Shown here piece after piece: positions 13,038 through 24,145 of a stretch of DNA of 64,000 nucleotides. Each line of letters begins with the position of its first letter. The stretch's first letter is position 1. The notes beneath the pieces were generated by a model. It was not told where the DNA came from. It saw only the letters and a program-made list of their open reading frames with translations, and did not search any database. The position numbers were made by a program, and so were the translations under genes. The stretch spans positions 355,222,942-355,286,941 of the forward strand of contig CM019063.1 of NCBI GenBank assembly GCA_009667805.1, in the 5' to 3' direction. Source of the DNA: Leptobrachium leishanense (lineage: Eukaryota; Chordata; Amphibia; Anura; Megophryidae).

Positions 13038-13165
13038 ATAAGAAAGTGGCTCGATGCTCATTTTCCTACAGAGCACCGCAGTTCTGGAATAACCTCCCAG
13101 ACGCCATCAAAACTTCCCCCAGTCTTAAGTCAGTCGAGCTCCCTATTAATTAATTAATTAATACC
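13038..13165 (+). mobile_element. LINE 3'-end fragment (L2-like) with (ATTA)n tail
   Basis: Translates to RCSFSYRAPQFWNNLPDAIK, the C-terminal block shared by many LINE ORF2 proteins of L2/Rex type, followed by an ATTA-rich microsatellite at 13145-13163. Only about 130 bp survive. The clade call is tentative. Confidence 0.6.
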
Positions 13166-13199
13166 TCGATACAGAATGCACCTGTAAACCTGTAACATA

Positions 13200-13300
13200 C
13201 AGGGTTATTCAAAGAGAATCGAAAAGTCACCGCACATTCGGTGACTTTTTGTTCTCTTCAATTCGGTGCGATTTGGCGATCCCATTTCGATGACCCTGTG
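13200..13300. mobile_element. Possible 101-bp MITE with TA duplication
   Basis: Ends CAGGGTTATTC and GATGACCCTGTG are imperfect inverted repeats between TA dinucleotides (13198-13199 and 13301-13302). An inner hairpin AAAAGTCACCG/CGGTGACTTTT is present. The size and TA flanks fit a Tc1/mariner-type MITE. There is only one copy in the window. Confidence 0.4.
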
Positions 13301-13410
13301 TATTCAGCAAGCACCACAGGCCAGGGAAAAGCTGCCGCAAACCTGCCGAACACTCACTGCATAACCCGGCGAACGCACACCGAAACCCGCAAAATATCTG
13401 GATGAACCCC

Positions 13411-13513
13411 GTGCTGCCCGGCAGTGTGGAGAATCATATGCTGCATTAATTATACTGTAGAGGTGCTGCCCGGCAGTGTGCGGAATCATATGCTGCATTA
13501 TTATACTGTAGAG
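13411..13513 (+). repeat. Minisatellite, ~52-bp unit (left part)
   Basis: Two units of about 51-52 bp beginning GTGCTGCCCGGCAGTGTG and ending ATACTGTAGAG. The array is split by hAT copy 2 and resumes at 23051. Confidence 0.85.
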
Positions 13514-13754
13514 TAGGGATGAGCTGTTCGGTTCGGACGGTTCGGAGTTCGACCCGAACTTAGCCTGTTCGATTAGATCGCGAACTCCGAACATTTCCGG
13601 GTGTTCGCCGTATGTTCGACCACAATGCATCACAAAGGACCACAATGCATTTTCCCACTGGCCTGAAGCTCGTAATTGGCTACAGCCTTGCACCTTACCA
13701 CAGGTCTGGTGCAAGACAGGTTCAACAGTATGCCAATCACGGCTCAGAGTCCTG

Positions 13755-13816
13755 ATTGGGCAAATTTTGCCCAATCATGGGCTCACAGAGCTAAGTCCCG
13801 CAGCACACTATATAAG
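13755..13816 (+). promoter_or_regulatory. hAT promoter: CCAAT palindrome plus TATA (copy 2)
   Basis: Inverted CCAAT arms ATTGGGCAAA/TTGCCCAAT at 13755-13775 and TATATAAG at 13809-13816. Spacing and sequence are conserved in the other 5' ends. It lies about 1.9 kb before the position where the transposase ATG would be. Confidence 0.7.
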
Positions 13817-13924
13817 TTTACACGCATAGCTACAGCACGCATTTTGAGAGGAGATTTCAGAGGAGATAGTTATGTGTTGTTACTGCCGGTCTGCCACGCT
13901 ACTGGGGGGGTCTCATTTCTACCA

Positions 13925-15690
13925 AATATCAGGGAATTTAGGTGATGTGTGTCTTGTCACTGTGCCAGCAAGATTTTTTGGGGTTTACAAATTTCTTGAA
14001 AACATTTGTGAATTGAGGTGATCTTCTGTGTCTTGTCACTGTGCCAGCAAGTTTTTTTGGGGTTTACAAATTTCTTTAAAAGATTTGTGAATTGAGGTGA
14101 TCTTCTGTGTCTTGTCACTGTGCCAGCAAGTTTTTCTGGGGTTTACAAATTTCTTTAAAACATTTGTGAATTACATAGTTACATAGTTATAGTTACATAG
14201 TTATATAGGCTGAAAAAAGACATGCGTCCATCGGGTTCAGCCTCTCCCACATAACCTACTGCTGTTGATCCAAAAGAAGGCAAAAAACCCAGTCTGAAAT
14301 ATGCAACATACCGGGAAAAAATTCCTTCTTGACCCCAGAATGGCAGTCAGATTTCTCCTTGGATCAAGAAGCTTTTACCCACATATTAAATATTATAACC
14401 CTTAATATTCTGTGTCTGCAGGAAGTCATCCAGTCGTTTTTTAAAAGTCTGTACAGACTCTGACCCAACCACCTCAACAGGCAGAGAATTCCACAGCTTT
14501 ATTGTTCTCACCGTAAAATAACCCTTCCTATGCTTTAAGCTAAATTTTCTTTCTTCCAGTCTAAATGGATGACCCCTTGTCCTATGTATAGACCTGTTAA
14601 TGAATAGGTTATCAGACAATGGTTGATAATGGCCCCGTATATATTTATATAAGGTTATCAGATCCCCTCTAAGGCGCCGTTTCTCTAAACTAAACAGGTT
14701 TAAGCTTGTTAGTCTTTCCTCATAAATTAACCCTTCCATTCCCCTTATTAATTTAGTTGCCCGTCTCTGCACTTTTTCTAACGCTATTATATCTTTTTTT
14801 AAGACAGGTGCCCAAAATTGCATGGCATATTCAAGGTGCGGCCTGACCATTGATTTATACAGAGGCAAAATTATGTTTTCATCCCGTGACTTGAGGTGAT
14901 CTTCTGTGTCTTGTCACTGTGCCACCAAGTTTTTTTGGGGTTTACAAATTTCTTTAAAACATTTGTGAATTGAGGTGATCTTGTGTGTCTTGTCACTGTG
15001 CCAGCAAGTTTTTTTGGGGTTTACAAATTTCTTTAAAACATTTGTGAATTGAGGTGATCTTCTGTGTCTTGTCACTGTGCCAGCAAGTTTTTTTGGGGTT
15101 TACAAATTTCTTTAAAACATTTGTGAATTGAGGTGATCTGTCTCTTGTCACACAGCCAGTACCACGCAGTATTTTGGGGCTCACTAATTTCTACAAAACA
15201 TTTGTGAATTGAGATGATCTGTGTCTTGTCACACAGCCAGTACCACATAGTATTTTGGGTGTCACTAATTTCTACAAAACATTTGTGAATTGAGATGATC
15301 TGTGTCTTGTCACACAGCCAGTACCACGCAGTATTTTGGGGCTCACTAATTTCTTTAAAACATTTGTGAATTGAGGTGATCTGTCTCTTGTCACACAGCC
15401 AGTACCACGCAGTATTTTGGGGCTCACTAATTTCTACAAAACATTTGGGAATTGTTATAATCCGTGTGTTCTCACTGGCTGCCACCCATCAAGGGGTCTC
15501 ACTGATTTATAGGAGGTTTCACTGCCACCCATCAAGGGGTCTCACTGATTTATAGGAGGTGTCTGAGAATTGTAATCTGTGTCTTGTCACTGGCTGCCAG
15601 CTATCAGGGTGTCTGATTTATACCAGAGTTCTTTAAATCTTTATACCAGAGTTGAATCAAAGTTCTGTATATATTAATCTATATATCACT
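13925..15690 (+). repeat. hAT 5' subterminal tandem array (copy 2)
   Basis: Repeated units of about 60-80 bp with the words GAATTGAGGTGATC, TGTGTCTTGTCAC, GTGCCAGCAAG or CAGTACCACGCAG, and ACTAATTTCT. The array grades into the ATCAGGGTGTC and ATATATCACTCAC leader at about 15690. The CR1-B fragment interrupts it at 14172-14892. Minus-strand ORFs at 14993-15485 are products of the repeat and not genes. Confidence 0.85.
14172..14892 (-). mobile_element. CR1 LINE 3' fragment (copy B)
   Basis: 5'-truncated CR1 of a different subfamily from copy A. The ORF2 C-terminus at 14868-14386 reads MPLYKSMVRPHLEYAMQFW and ends LQTQNIKGYNI. A 3' UTR and an ACATAGTT-type microsatellite tail at 14172-14205 follow. 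It interrupts the hAT 5' array between GTGAATT and TTGAGGTG. The surviving C-terminal reading frame is open for 160 codons but lacks endonuclease and RT active sites. Confidence 0.88.
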
Positions 15691-15691
15691 C

Positions 15692-18592
15692 ACAGAGAGA
15701 GAGAAACTGCCTCCACATAGACCATATGATTGTGCCATTGATATTCATCCTGGTACCATGCCTCCTCGAGGCAAAATATATCCTCTTTCCATAAAGGAGA
15801 ACCAAATTATGGAAGAGTACATAAAGGAGAATTTGGAGAGAGGTTTTATCCGACGTTCCTCTTCTCCAGCAGGGGCTGGGTTCTTTTTTCTGTCTAAAAA
15901 AGAGGGAGATTTACGCCCGTGTATCGATTATAGGGGGCTTAACAAGATCACCATTAAGAACGTGTACCCTATCCCTCTCATATCAGAACTGTTCGACAGG
16001 TTAAGGGGGTCAGCAGTATACACAAAACTTGATTTAAGAGGAGCTTACAACCTGATACGTATAAAAGAGGGGCATGAGTGGAAAACAGCATTTAACACCA
16101 GGAGTGGGCATTATGAATACTTGGTCATGCCTTTCGGTCTTTGTAATGCTCCAGCGGTATTCCAGGATTTTATTAATGATGTGCTCAGAGATTTCTTACA
16201 AACCTTTGTTATAGTATACCTAGACGATATATTGATTTACTCTCCCGATCTGAAAACCCACCATGCACATGTCAGACAGGTATTAGCAAATTTACTGGAC
16301 AATGGTCTTTATTGCAAACTAGAGAAGTGTTTATTCGACATTACTACTGTGAAATTCCTTGGGTATATTCTCACTCCAGAAGGTTTTGAGATGGATCCTT
16401 CTAAACTCACGGCCATCTCAGAATGGCCTCTCCCTCAAGGTCTCAAGGCCATACAGAGGTTTCTGGGGTTTTCCAACTTTTATAGGAGATTTATCAAGAA
16501 TTATTCCGCTGTAGCCTCCCCTATCATTAATATGACACGTAAAGGTCTGAAGAACCAGATCTGGTCTTCTCAATCCAAACAAGCATTCGAAGCCCTCAAA
16601 CAAGCTTTCACTTTCGCTCCCGTGTTACGGCATCCTGATCCCAGGATTCCGTTTGTTCTTGAGGTTGATGCTTCCGAGATAGGCATTGGGGCTGTCCTGT
16701 CTCAAAGAGAGTCTCCAGGAAAACCTCTACATCCTTGTGGGTTCTTTTCAAGAAAATTATCACCAGCAGAACGCAATTATGATATCGGTAACAGAGAATT
16801 GCTTGCTATTGTGTCTGCCCTATCAGAGTGGAGACATTTGTTGGAAGGTACTCTTGACCCTTTATTGATAATTACTGATCATAAGAACCTTACGTACATC
16901 GGGGATGCTAAACGTTTGAACGCGAGACAGGCCAGGTGGTCATTGCTACTGTCTCGGTTTAATTTTGTATTGACTTACAGACCAGGTGACCGCAATGTAA
17001 AGGCTGATGCCTTATCTCGTCAATATGACCCGTATGAATCTAATACACAAGACCACAATCCTACAGTTCCTCCTGAACGTATTGTGGCTTCCACAGTCTT
17101 GTCTGTCTCCTCGCCTTTCCTGGAACGCCTCCAGGCAGTTCAAGTAGGGGCTCCACCTGACAAGCCTCCAGATATGTTGTTTGTACCTGAAAAGGAAAGA
17201 CAAGAATTACTCATAATGTTTCATGATTCTAAACCAGCAGGTCATCCTGGTATTACTAAGACTCTTACCAGTATCTCTAGACAGTTCTGGTGGCCCACCA
17301 TGCAACAGGACGTACGTCTGTTTGTTTTGGCTTGTCAAGTCTGTGCCAGAAGCAAAACCAGTAAATCCTTGCCTGTCGGTCTATTGCAGCCTTTACCCAT
17401 GCCTAAGAGGCCTTGGTCTCATCTATCTATGGATTTTATTGTGGACTTGCCGAAGTCCAAGGGTCATACTGTGGTTCTGACAGTTGTAGACCGCTTCTCC
17501 AAAATGGCTCATTTTCTCCCTCTACCTAAGCTTCCTACAGCCTAAGAACTGGCGGTTGTATTTGCTAGAGAGATTGTACGAATACATGGGGTTCCGTCTG
17601 AAATAGTCTCTGACAGAGGAGCCCAGTTCGTCTCTCGTTTCTGGAGGGTTTTCTGTGCAGAGATGGGGGTGCGATTGGCCTTCTCTTCAGCATATCATCC
17701 ACAAACCAATGGGGCAGCAGAGAGGGCAAATCAGGGTCTCGAGCAGTACATACGTTGCTTTACCACACAACAACAAGACAATTGGTCGGAGTTGTTGCCC
17801 TGGGCTGAGTATGCACGTAATAACGCCGTTAACGAGACCACTGGCCACTCTCCTTTTTCTGCCATCTATGATTTTTTCCCTCCGGCTCTACCGCTTCAGT
17901 TTACTGAACAGGCCATCCCGGCTCTCGATGACCATCTCACTCAACTGCAAGAGATTTGGAGACAGATTCGAGAAAATATGGAGCGCAATGTTGCTGTCCA
18001 GAAACGCAAGGCTGACAGGCATAGGTTACAAGCTCCCTCCTATAACGTGGGGGATAGAGTTTGGTTGTCCACTAGGAACGTGAAGTTGCGGGTGCCTTCT
18101 ATGAAAATGGCACCTCGGTTTATAGGTCCATATAAAATCATTCGCCGCATTAATCCTGTGGCTTATGCTCTTGCCCTTCCTAAACATCTTCGCATGCACA
18201 ACGTCTTCCACACCTCCCTACTGAAGCCATTGTTGTGTAACAGGTACACGCGGGTCGTTCCTCCTCCTCCACCTATTCAGGTTGATGGTGAATCTGAGTA
18301 TGAGGTTAAGAGGGTTTTGGATTCTAGGCTGTGCAGGGGCGCTCTGCAGTACTTGGTCGATTGGGTGGGTTATGGTCCAGAAGACCGGTCCTGGATTCCA
18401 GCTTCTGACATGTCTGCCTCTAGGTTGGTCAGGGCGTTCCATGCCTCACACCCTGATCGCCCTGGTGGTCGTCCTGCCACTCGTCCTGTTGGTCGTCCGG
18501 TGGCCTCCCGTGGAGAGGGGGGTACTGTAACGTTGGGAGCTTCCAGCCCTACCTGTGTGCTTGAGGACAGCATGTCTGATGCTGCTCGCTGA
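15692..18592 (+). pseudogene. gypsy pol: RT, RNase H, integrase, chromodomain (copy 2)
   Basis: The frame is open from the left border (LPPHRPYDCAIDIHPG, the usual pre-RT words), so the ATG at 15758 is internal. In order: RT with CIDYRGLNK, LDLRGAYN, MPFGLCNAP and YLDDILIYS (catalytic Asp pair); RNase H with LEVDASEIGIGA and ITDHKNLTYI; integrase zinc region with HPGITKTL and CQVCARSK; DDE core with DFIVDLP, VSDRGAQF and AERANQGL; chromodomain at about 18290-18455. There is one visible lesion, a TAA at 17543-17545 where copy 1 reads AAA, between the first and second integrase Asp. Otherwise the 967-codon stretch is open to 18592, inside the LTR. This is a young copy apart from its lost 5' half. 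Confidence 0.93.
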
Positions 18593-19074
18593 CCAATGCC
18601 CGGTTTAAATGGAGACAGGCAGGGAGGTGGCTGCATGAGGCGCGGCTTGAGTGGGGGGCGTGCCCTGGTGAAGGTCTTTAAAAACCCTCAGTGTATTCTC
18701 AGCAGTTGCCAGATCGTGGTTATCCATACCTGAGCTCCTTGTACCTGACTGCTATATTGAATTAACCCGTTAATTGACATCTGCTTGTTTCTGACTATTC
18801 TGCCTTCTGTTGCCCTAGACCATTTTCTTGTACTATGCCACTGCTCTGATATCGACCCAGCTATTCCATTTGACCATTCTGAACTCTGTATTCCTGATTC
18901 TGGCTCGGCTGACTACTCCCTGTGTTGTTAACCCTTTCTGTCTAGCTAGTTTACCTGGCCAATTCTAAGGACCAGACAGTTAGAGATCTTTCACGGCTAC
19001 TCTGTTGGTAGCTTCTGGGCTCTGTGGAGTGTGGAGTGTTAAGTACTGCATGGTGGGATCTGGGAACCGTGACA
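18526..19074 (+). repeat. 3' LTR of chromodomain gypsy copy 2
   Basis: 549 bp from TGTAACGTTGG to GGGAACCGTGACA with short TG/CA ends, directly after the polypurine tract. It matches 5387-5971. The pol stop codon lies 67 bp inside the LTR. Confidence 0.88.
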
Positions 19075-19476
19075 GGTGAAGGCCAGGGCCACTTGACTGA
19101 TGCATTTTTAAATTTTTTTAGTCCTCGACGCCCAGGGATGTCAAATGTAGGCACCCATTGCCAGCGTCTTCACCATATGGTGCAGGACTACCTAGGGGCA
19201 AGGGCAGACCTGGATACCTTTCCAGCTGATGATCCACTGGCTTACTGGGTGTTGAGATTGGATCACTGGCCAGAACTTAGCCAATATGCTATGCAGCTAC
19301 TAGGTTGCCCTTCATCTAGCGTGCTTTCTGAAAGGACGTTCAGTGCCGCTGGAGGTTCTGTCACAGACAAAAGAGTGCATCTGTCCACCGACTCTGTAGA
19401 CTGGCTGACAATTATAAAAATGAATCAGTCCTGGATCAGCAGCTATCAATCCCCTGATGCTGAAGTAATGGAATAG
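19075..19476 (+). pseudogene. hAT transposase C-terminus (dimerisation domain), copy 2
   Basis: Only the end of the transposase survives. It reads NFFSPRRPGMSNVGTHCQRL, then YWVLRLDHWPELSQYAMQLL and SSSVLSERTFSAAGGSVTDK, and stops after DAEVME at 19474-19476. These blocks (LxxWW-like, P.SS..SER.FS.AG) are those of the hAT C-terminal dimerisation domain, also called ZBED-type. Unlike copy 3 this stretch has no stop. It starts directly at the end of the gypsy LTR, so no start codon belongs to it. Confidence 0.85.
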
Positions 19477-19629
19477 ATCGGGGATGTCCTCTTCTGCATT
19501 CACAAAACCTCCAGCACTGAACTCTTCCACAATACCACAAAAGGGTTACGGTGTGAAGGCACTTGCTGCCATGAAAGGCACAATATTTGGCTGCACTGAT
19601 GCCTGTGCCAGATTTATATCATTTAAATT

Positions 19630-21480
19630 TTTTGAACCGCAGGGTCCAACCCTGCACTCTTCCACAATACCACAGAGGGGTTACGGTATTATGATGGCAC
19701 TTGCAGGCCTGGCACCAAAAGCACAATATCTGGGTGCACTGACGCCTTGACCAGAATCATATCTTTTCAATATAGGACAACATGGTCCACCCCTGCATTC
19801 TTCCACAATACCACAGAGGGGTTACTGTATGATGACACGTGCTGGCCTGGCACCAAAGGCACAATATCTGGGTGCACTGATGCCCATTACCAGATAAAAA
19901 ACTTTTCAATATAGGACCGCAAGGTTCACCCCTGCATTCTTCCACAATACCACAGAGGGGTTACTGTATGATGATACTTGCTGGCCTGGCACCAAAGGCA
20001 CAATATCTGAGTGCACTGACGCCTTGACCAGAATCATATGTTTTCAATATAGGACCACATGGTCCACCTCTGCATTCTTCCACAATACCACAGATGGGTT
20101 ACTGTATGATGATACTTGCTGGCCTGGCAGTCTTGCACCAAAGGCATAATATCTGGGTACACTGACGCCTTGACCAGAATCATATCTTTTCAATATAGGA
20201 CCACATGGTCCACCCCTGCATTCTTCCACAATACCACAGAGGGGTTACTGTATAATGATACTTGCTGGCCTGGCACCAAAGGCACAATATCTGGGTGCAC
20301 TGACGCCTTGACCAGAATCATATCTTTTCAATATAGGACCACATGGTCCACCCCTGCATTCTTCCACAATACCACAGAGCGGTTACTGTATGATTATACT
20401 TGCTGGCCTGGCAGTCTTGCACCAAAGGCAGAATATCTGGGTGCACTAACAGCTTGACCAGAATCATATCTTTTCAATATAGGACCACATGGTCCACCCC
20501 TGCATTCTTCCACAATACCACAGAGGGGTTACTGTATGATGATACTTGCTGGCCTGGCACCAAAGGCACAATATCTGGGTGCACTGATGCCCATTACCAG
20601 ATAAAAAACTTTTCAATATAGGACTGCAAGGTTCACCCCTGCATTCTTCCACAATACCACAGAGGGGTTACTGTATGATGATACTTGCTGGCCTGGCACC
20701 AAAGGCACAATATCTGGGTGCACTGACGCCTTGACCAGAATCATATCTTTTCAATATAGGACCACATGGTCCACCCCTGCATTCCTCCACAATACCACAG
20801 AGGGGTTACTGTATGATGATACTTGCTGGCCTGGCACCAAAGGCACAATATCTGGGTGCACTGACGCCTTGACCAGAATCATATCTTTTCAATATAGGAC
20901 CACATGGTCCACCCCTTCATTCTTCCACAATACCACAGAGGGGTTACTGTATGATGATACTTGCAGGCCTGGCAGTCTTGCACCAAAGGCAGAATATCTG
21001 GGTGCACTGACGCCTTGACCAGAATCATATCTTTTCAATATAGGACCACATGGTCCACCCCTGCATTCTTCCACAATACCACAGAGGGGTTACTGTATGA
21101 TGATACTTGCTGGCCTGGCACCAAAGGCACAATATCTGGGTGCACTGACGCCTTGACCAGAATCATATCTTTTCAATATAGGACCACATGGTCCACCCCT
21201 GCATTCTTCCACAATACCACAGAGGGGTTACTGTATGATGATACTTGCTGACCTGGCAGTCTTGCACCAAAGGCAGAATATCTGGGTGCACTGACGCCTT
21301 GACCAGAATCATATCTTTTCAATATAGGACCACATGGTCCACCCCTGCATTCTTCCACAATACCACAGAGGGGTTACTGTATGATAGTACTTGCAGGCCT
21401 GGCACAAAAAGCACAATATTTGAGTGCACTGCCACTGACGCCTGTATCAGATTCATATCCTCAGAGGGGTCACGGTGTGA
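19630..21480 (+). repeat. hAT 3' subterminal tandem array, ~140-bp unit
   Basis: About 13 units, spaced 138-147 bp, counted from the word CCACAGAGGGG (from about 19671 to 21363). Each unit holds AATATAGGACCACATGGTCC, TGCATTCTTCCACAATACC, CTGGCCTGGCACCAAAGGCA and GGGTGCACTGACGCC. Length variants arise from an extra CAGTCTTG. Many short ORFs on both strands are by-products of the unit. Confidence 0.9.
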
Positions 21481-21626
21481 CGGCACTGTTGGGGATGCTA
21501 AAGGACCAATTTTGAAGCACCTATTGTTACTTTCATCCAAATCCTGCATAAGTTTCACAATAATTTAGTCAAAAAATCAGTAAACTTTTTCTGCGTGTAC
21601 TAAAATGTCTCCTCTTTTCATACAGA

Positions 21627-22668
21627 CATAGAAACATAGAAACATAGAAAAATGTCGGCAGATAAGAACCTTTCGGCCCATCTAGTCTGCCCAATTACAT
21701 GGATACTTTACCTGGATTTATCTTTTCTTTAGGATAGCCTTATGCCTATCCCATGCTTGCTTAAATTCAATTACTGTTTTGGCCTCTACCACTTCTACTG
21801 GAAGACTGTTCCATGTATCCACCACCCGCTCAGTAAAATAATGCTTCCTGATGTTACTTTTAAACCTTTGCCCCTCTAATCTAAGACTATGTCCTCTTGT
21901 TTTGCTATTTTGTTTCCTTTTAAATATACTCCCTTCCTCTACCTTGTGGATTCCCTTTACGTATTTAAATGTTTTTATCATATCTCCTCTGTCTCGTCTT
22001 TTTTCCAAGCTGTACATGTTAAGATCATTAAGCCTTTCTTGGTAACTTTTCTCCTTCAAGCCGTACACCATTTTAGTAGCCCTTCTCTGAACTCTCTCCA
22101 AGATGTCTATATCCTTCTGGAGATACGGTCTCCAGTACTGCACACAGTACTCCAAGTGAGGTCTCACCAGTGCTCTGTACAGTGGCATGAGCACTTCCCT
22201 TTTCCTACTGCTAATACCTCTCCCTACACAACCAAGCATTCTGCTAGCATTTCCTGCTGCTCTATTACATTGACTACTTACCCTTAGATCCTCTGAAATA
22301 ATAACCCCTAAATCCCTTTCCTCAGATGTTGAGTTAGGACTGTATCAAATATTCTATATTCAGCCCTTGGGTTTTTACGTCCCAGGTGCATTATCTTGCA
22401 CTTATCCACATTAAAACTCAATTGCCACAACTCCGACCATTTTTTTAGCTTACCTAAATCATTTGTCATTTGGCTGATCCCTCCAGGAACGTCAACCCTG
22501 TTGCAAATCTTTGTGTCATCAGCAAAAAGACATACTTTTCCATTAATACCTTCTGCAATATCACTAATAAAAATATTAAAGAGAATGGGTCCAAGTACTG
22601 ACCCCTGAGGTACCCCACTGGTAACAAGACCTTGCGCCGAATAAACTCCATTTACCACAACCCTCTGT
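21627..22668 (-). mobile_element. CR1 LINE 3' fragment (copy C)
   Basis: 5'-truncated CR1 of the same subfamily as copy A, with ACATAGAAACATAGAA tail at 21627-21651. ORF2 pieces: 22658-22308 includes [10 protein letters not shown] and the intact catalytic FADDT block, then a frameshift near 22330 compared with the plus-strand copy at 57510. 22239-21718 continues with MLGCVGRGISS..LMPLYRALVRP and ends AILKKR. It interrupts the hAT 3' end between CATACAG and GCTGCC, as shown by the uninterrupted copies at 10357 and 49117. Confidence 0.9.
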
Positions 22669-23050
22669 TGTCTGCCACCCCAAGCAGTTGTTTATGGATA
22701 GATTAATGGAAAAGCATTTACCGTCATTTGAAACGTCATTTTTTTTGTTTTTAAGTGTTTCTATACATCCTAGAAATCCGCCACTTCACGGCAGGTTACG
22801 GGGACCTCCTAGGCACGATATTTGAAGGAATTTTAAACTTTTTGTCCTTGTTTCCTATCCCCCAGGGCACTACCCGGACCCCCATACACCTTTTATGGCA
22901 AATAACTAGAATATATGCCCTCTTGGAGGGCACTCTAAAAACCAAATTTTTAGCCCCATTGACTTGCATGGAGTTCGGGTTCGGACCCGAACATATTGGA
23001 AGTTCGGGTTCGGGCCCGAACCGAACTCGGGGGTGTTCGGCTCATCCCTA

Positions 23051-23211
23051 CTGTAGAGGTGCTGCCCGGCAGTGTGCGGAATCATATGCTGCATTATTAT
23101 ACTGTAGATGTGCTACCCGGCAGTGTGCAGAATCCTATGCTGCAGTAATTATACTGCAGAGGTGTTGCCCAGCAGTGTGCATAACTCATATGCTGCATTA
23201 TTCTGTAGAGG
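23051..23211 (+). repeat. Minisatellite, ~52-bp unit (right part)
   Basis: Three more units (starts near 23059, 23110 and 23162) of the array interrupted by hAT copy 2, increasingly diverged to the right. Confidence 0.82.
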
Positions 23212-23588
23212 TAAATCGTTCTGTTAATTTTTTTTCCTTTCATGCCATTTTAATATGATTAAATAAAGTTGTGCAATGCAGATTCATAAGAAAAAAACTA
23301 TCTTTCATAAAAAATGGTATGTCCGAATTAACGAATCGACAGACCGTATGGACCGAAATATTGGAGCATCCGAAATACCATTCATCTAAGTCAAAACAAA
23401 ATAGACCCTTTGAAACTACGAGAACAGATAATCTGAATGACTGAAAATTTGCGATATCACAAAATGAAAGTCGATACGAAACGAGCCGAAACGTAAATTT
23501 TAAAAACCGAACGAGCCAAAACAAAACGAAAAAAAAAGCGTGCACATCTCTAGTAATGTGGCCCTGAGTGTTTAAGGTTGCAGACCCC
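23212..23588. other. Non-coding AT-rich stretch, possible DNA-element end
   Basis: I see no gene. The right part (about 23460-23553) is rich in CGAAAC/GAGCC words and ends GCGTGCACATCTCTAG, which resembles a DNA-transposon terminus (complement CTAGAGATGTGC). No partner end was found. Confidence 0.3.
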
Positions 23589-23589
23589 T

Positions 23590-23971
23590 GGACTAGATGA
23601 AAGGAAATTCCTGAAACACATGAAAGTGTTTTTTTTTTTTACAGTGAGAAAAATAAAGCTGTGGAATTCTTTGCCTTATGGGGGTTGGGTCAGAGACTGC
23701 ACAGATTTTTAAACAATGACCGCATGTCTTCCTAAAAAAAATATAATATTAAGGATTACAATATTTAATATATGGGTAAAAGCTGCTTGATCCAAGGAGA
23801 AATCTGACTGCCATCTGGGGTCAAGAAGGAATTTTTTCCCAGTATGTTACATTTTGGCAATTGCTTCAGACTGTTTTTTTGCCTTCCCATGGATCAACAG
23901 CAGTAGGTGTTGTGTGAAAGGCTGAACTCGCTGGACAAATGTTTTTTCGGCCTCTGTAACTATGTAACTAT
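23590..23971 (+). mobile_element. CR1 LINE 3' tail fragment (copy D)
   Basis: The last codons read ERKFLKHMKV..RKIKLWNSLP, the ORF2 C-terminal block. A 3' UTR follows that is the complement of that in copy B (TGGGTAAAAGCTGCTTGATCC, CCTTCCCATGGATCAACAGC) and it ends TAACTATGTAACTAT. Only about 380 bp survive. Confidence 0.78.
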
Positions 23972-24145
23972 TGCTGAGTTATGCAAGTCATATGATGCAC
24001 ACCCATCTCAATAATTGGTTAGTCATTTATTTAAATTATAAAATTTAAAAAAATTGTATATAAAGTATTTTACTAGGAAGGATACCTTGAGATTTCTCTC
24101 GTTTTCAAGTATGTCCTGGGTAGGCAAGTATGTACCGTTAGGTGT

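Larger units (their letters stand above)
15692..19074 (+). mobile_element. Chromodomain Ty3/gypsy element, copy 2 (RT to LTR)
   Basis: Contains pol from just before the RT to the chromodomain, the purine tract GTGGAGAGGGGGG (about 18510-18522) and the 3' LTR. The 5' LTR, gag and protease are missing. Left of it is the hAT leader ending CACTCAC, exactly where the transposase ATG should follow; right of it is the hAT transposase C-terminus. One deletion that removed both the hAT N-terminal/catalytic part and the gypsy 5' half would explain both borders. Confidence 0.92.
13514..23050 (+). mobile_element. hAT element copy 2, complete ends, heavily interrupted
   Basis: 9537 bp from TAGGGATGAGC at 13514 to GGCTCATCCCTA ending at 23050, so the terminal inverted repeats are about 11 bp. 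The flanking 8-bp CTGTAGAG (13506-13513 and 23051-23058) has the size expected for hAT. It also occurs in every unit of the surrounding minisatellite, so it is not independent proof. Inside, in order: GTTCG-rich end, promoter, 5' tandem array with CR1 insertion, chromodomain gypsy copy 2, transposase C-terminus, 3' tandem array, CR1 insertion and GTTCG-rich end. The BED domain and catalytic core are missing, apparently removed by the deletion that also cut the gypsy 5' half. Confidence 0.9.

Noticed and set aside
14993..15485. Minus-strand ORFs with FKEISEPQNTAWYW repeats
   Set aside because: Same reason: the hAT 5' array translated in one frame.
19630..21480. Regular repeats resembling a CRISPR array
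   Set aside because: Units are ~140 bp and repeated throughout, with no short identical repeat separated by unique spacers; the setting is a vertebrate transposon end.
19484..21568. Many ORFs of 60-113 codons on both strands with near-identical products
   Set aside because: They all come from the ~140-bp hAT array unit read in several frames. There is no start context or domain, and the unit has no coding bias of its own.
23470..23960. Possible protein-coding exon near the CR1-D tail
   Set aside because: Only a LINE C-terminal fragment and A/T runs; no open frame of useful length.
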